Part shown: piece after piece, positions 62,725 to 64,000 of the stretch
Layout: every line of letters starts with the position of its first letter
Position numbering within the stretch: position 1 is the first letter of the stretch
From: Prochlorococcus marinus str. MIT 9302
Lineage (GTDB): Bacteria; Cyanobacteriota; Cyanobacteriia; PCC-6307; Cyanobiaceae
Assembly: GCF_000759975.1 (NCBI RefSeq)
Contig: NZ_JNAM01000011.1
Location: forward strand, 124,001 to 188,000
Direction: 5' to 3'
DNA length: 64,000 nt
Notes under the pieces: model-generated
Databases searched by the model: none
Told to the model about the DNA's origin: nothing
The model's input: the letters and a program-made list of their open reading frames with translations, nothing else
Program-made: the position numbers and the translations under genes

Positions 62725-63681
62725 TTATTGATAACCCTCAATAATTCTTTGAACTAAAGGATGACGAACTACATCTTCAACAGTTAAATAACAAAATTTT
62801 ATCCCTTCAGTTTCATAGAAAATTCTTGATGCTTCTATAAGACCGCTTTCCTGATTTTTTTTTAAATCAATTTGTGTAATATCTCCGTTAACTACCATTT
62901 TTGATCTCTCACCTAATCTAGTTAAAAACATTCTCATTTGAGAGCAAGTTGTATTTTGTGCTTCATCTAAGATAACCAAAGAGTTATCTAAGGTTCTGCC
63001 TCTCATAAATGCTAAAGGTGCAACTTCAATAATTCCTTTATCTACTAACGAATTTGTTCTATCAAACCCAAAGATACTATGTAAAGAATCAAATAGGGGT
63101 CTTAAATATGGATCTACTTTTTGTTGCAAATCGCCAGGCAGAAATCCCAAACTTTCACCAGCTTCTACGGCTGGTCTGGTTAGAACAATTTTTTCAATTT
63201 TTTTCTCGTTCAGTAGTCTTGCTGCGCAAACAGTTGCCAAAAATGTCTTACCAGTTCCAGCAGGACCAATTGCGAAGGTAAGATCAAAATTTTCAATTGA
63301 TTCAACATATTCTTTTTGCCTTATAGTTCTTGGTCTTAAATATCTTCCTTCTTTGGAACGCGCAAGAACTTTTTTCCCAAGTGCAGCATGCGAAGATGAC
63401 TCTCCCATATTTAAAGAACTTAAAGCCGCTTTAAGATCTACCTCTGGCACTTCTAAACCTTGCTCCCAAATTGGTCTTGTCAGCTCTACTAATGCTGATG
63501 CCCTCTCAATCTTAGATATAACTCCGTTCATCTCAAGTTGTAAGCCTCTTATAGTTAGAGAAACTCCCGTTAAAGACTCAAACTTTTTTAAGAAAGAATT
63601 CCCTGGTCCAGATAATGCTGTAGCAGCATCTGAGCTCGGCAAATCTATTGTGAAGTGACCAGTTTTGGAAACTTCCTTCAT
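62725..63681 (-). CDS. phoH: PhoH-family ATPase
   Basis: The 318-aa protein has Walker A IGPAGTGKTFLA (about residues 138-149), the Walker B VILDEAQNTT near 236 and KMVVNGDITQIDL near 260, all typical of PhoH. PhoH proteins are cytoplasmic ATPases linked to RNA handling, with no settled role. It lies 36 nt downstream of rpsP. An N-terminal region of about 100 residues is diverse, as usual. Confidence 0.93.
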   Translation of the reverse strand: MKEVSKTGHFTIDLPSSDAATALSGPGNSFLKKFESLTGVSLTIRGLQLEMNGVISKIERASALVELTRPIWEQGLEVPEVDLKAALSSLNMGESSSHAALGKKVLARSKEGRYLRPRTIRQKEYVESIENFDLTFAIGPAGTGKTFLATVCAARLLNEKKIEKIVLTRPAVEAGESLGFLPGDLQQKVDPYLRPLFDSLHSIFGFDRTNSLVDKGIIEVAPLAFMRGRTLDNSLVILDEAQNTTCSQMRMFLTRLGERSKMVVNGDITQIDLKKNQESGLIEASRIFYETEGIKFCYLTVEDVVRHPLVQRIIEGYQ

Positions 63682-63717
63682 CTAGTTGTTGTATAAGAAT
63701 AAAAATTTATCAAACCA

Positions 63718-64000
63718 CTAGCTTTCAGCTTCATTACTATCATTTTCTTCGTCTTTGGTTTTAGCTTTAGCTAATTTTTCCTTCTCTAACTTTGCCTTAC
63801 CAATAGCGATAGAAGGTCTTTCTATCTTTTCTAATAACCCTCCCTTTTCTAATAATGTCCTTACAACATCAGTTGGCTGAGCACCCTGAGTAAGTCTTGT
63901 TCTTAAAGCTTCTGTGTCAAGCCTAGTTTCCTTAGTTCTAGGGTTATAAAAACCTAGTTCTTGTAGAGGTCTACCATCTCTTCTGGAAGTACTATTGCAT
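63718..64000 (-). CDS. rpsP: 30S ribosomal protein S16, C-terminal part
   Basis: The gene runs off the right edge. The visible 93 residues start with [20 protein letters not shown], the conserved S16 core, and end with an extended Lys/Glu/Asp tail ([15 protein letters not shown]) common in cyanobacterial S16. S16 stabilises the 30S head and body. phoH follows 36 nt downstream. Confidence 0.95.
   Translation of the reverse strand, partial: CNSTSRRDGRPLQELGFYNPRTKETRLDTEALRTRLTQGAQPTDVVRTLLEKGGLLEKIERPSIAIGKAKLEKEKLAKAKTKDEENDSNEAES

Noticed and set aside
1-64000. CRISPR array, insertion sequence or complete prophage
   Set aside because: No regular spacer-repeat array, transposase, terminal inverted repeats or phage structural genes were visible.

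Overview
The window looks like a stretch of a high-light-type Prochlorococcus (marine picocyanobacterium) chromosome. The DNA is strongly A/T-rich, genes are tightly packed, and the right-hand end carries a recognisable cyanobacterial core set (lexA, argF, ftsH, ribD, cobL, nadK, pheS, surE, ribF, thiE, thiS, larB, trmD, era, phoH, rpsP) mixed with small conserved cyanobacterial proteins. The species call is an inference from content and composition.

Positions 1 to about 45,130 form a cell-surface polysaccharide island with frequent strand switches. (a) 1-7409: enzymes for GDP-D-glycero-alpha-D-manno-heptose (kinase end, guanylyltransferase/phosphatase fusion, SIS isomerase), a HAD phosphatase, PseG and glycosyltransferases. 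(b) 12921-7436, minus strand: a compact six-gene operon holding a methyltransferase, a glycosyltransferase fused to a degenerate CMP-sugar synthetase domain, a Gfo/Idh dehydrogenase, a DAHP-synthase-like enzyme in which the metal-binding Cys is Asn, a shikimate-dehydrogenase-like enzyme and a CMP-sugar synthetase. It is the best candidate here for an undescribed pathway. (c) 13065-19247: glycosyltransferases, zinc-ribbon methyltransferases and a PglK/MsbA-type ABC flippase. (d) 19251-22348: a flavoprotein gene broken by three single-base losses, a 2OG-Fe(II) oxygenase, and the broken start of a DUF4956 gene. (e) 22349-26103: a DUF4956 / CotH kinase / VTC-domain cassette. (f) 28051-29232: an intact tRNA-Ala(GGC) and a truncated tRNA-Ala copy bracketing one FkbM methyltransferase, followed by 668 bp of non-coding DNA with a recurring hexamer. 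(g) 29901-45125: a Wzy-like polymerase, a PIG-L deacetylase, an RmlD-like reductase, PseB and PseF, a second frameshifted methyltransferase, an operon of NeuB, ATP-grasp and 2-hydroxyacid dehydrogenase, a KdsB-like enzyme, an HpcH/HpaI aldolase, a WecA-like initiating transferase, and Wza/Wzz export proteins.

Positions 45,135-64,000 are ordinary core genome. lexA sits at the boundary with a well-formed operator. Notable points are a TrmD-IspF in-frame fusion, two tiny conserved-looking proteins (55 and 43 aa), and a hairpin terminator at 61864-61889.

Together the island genes could start a glycan on undecaprenyl phosphate (WecA-like), add heptose and several CMP-activated ulosonic acids, flip or polymerise it (ABC flippase, Wzy-like) and export it (Wza/Wzz). 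Four separate CMP-ulosonate synthetase-type domains suggest more than one acidic sugar. All visible frame damage lies in island accessory genes, while the roughly 19 kb of core genes read cleanly.
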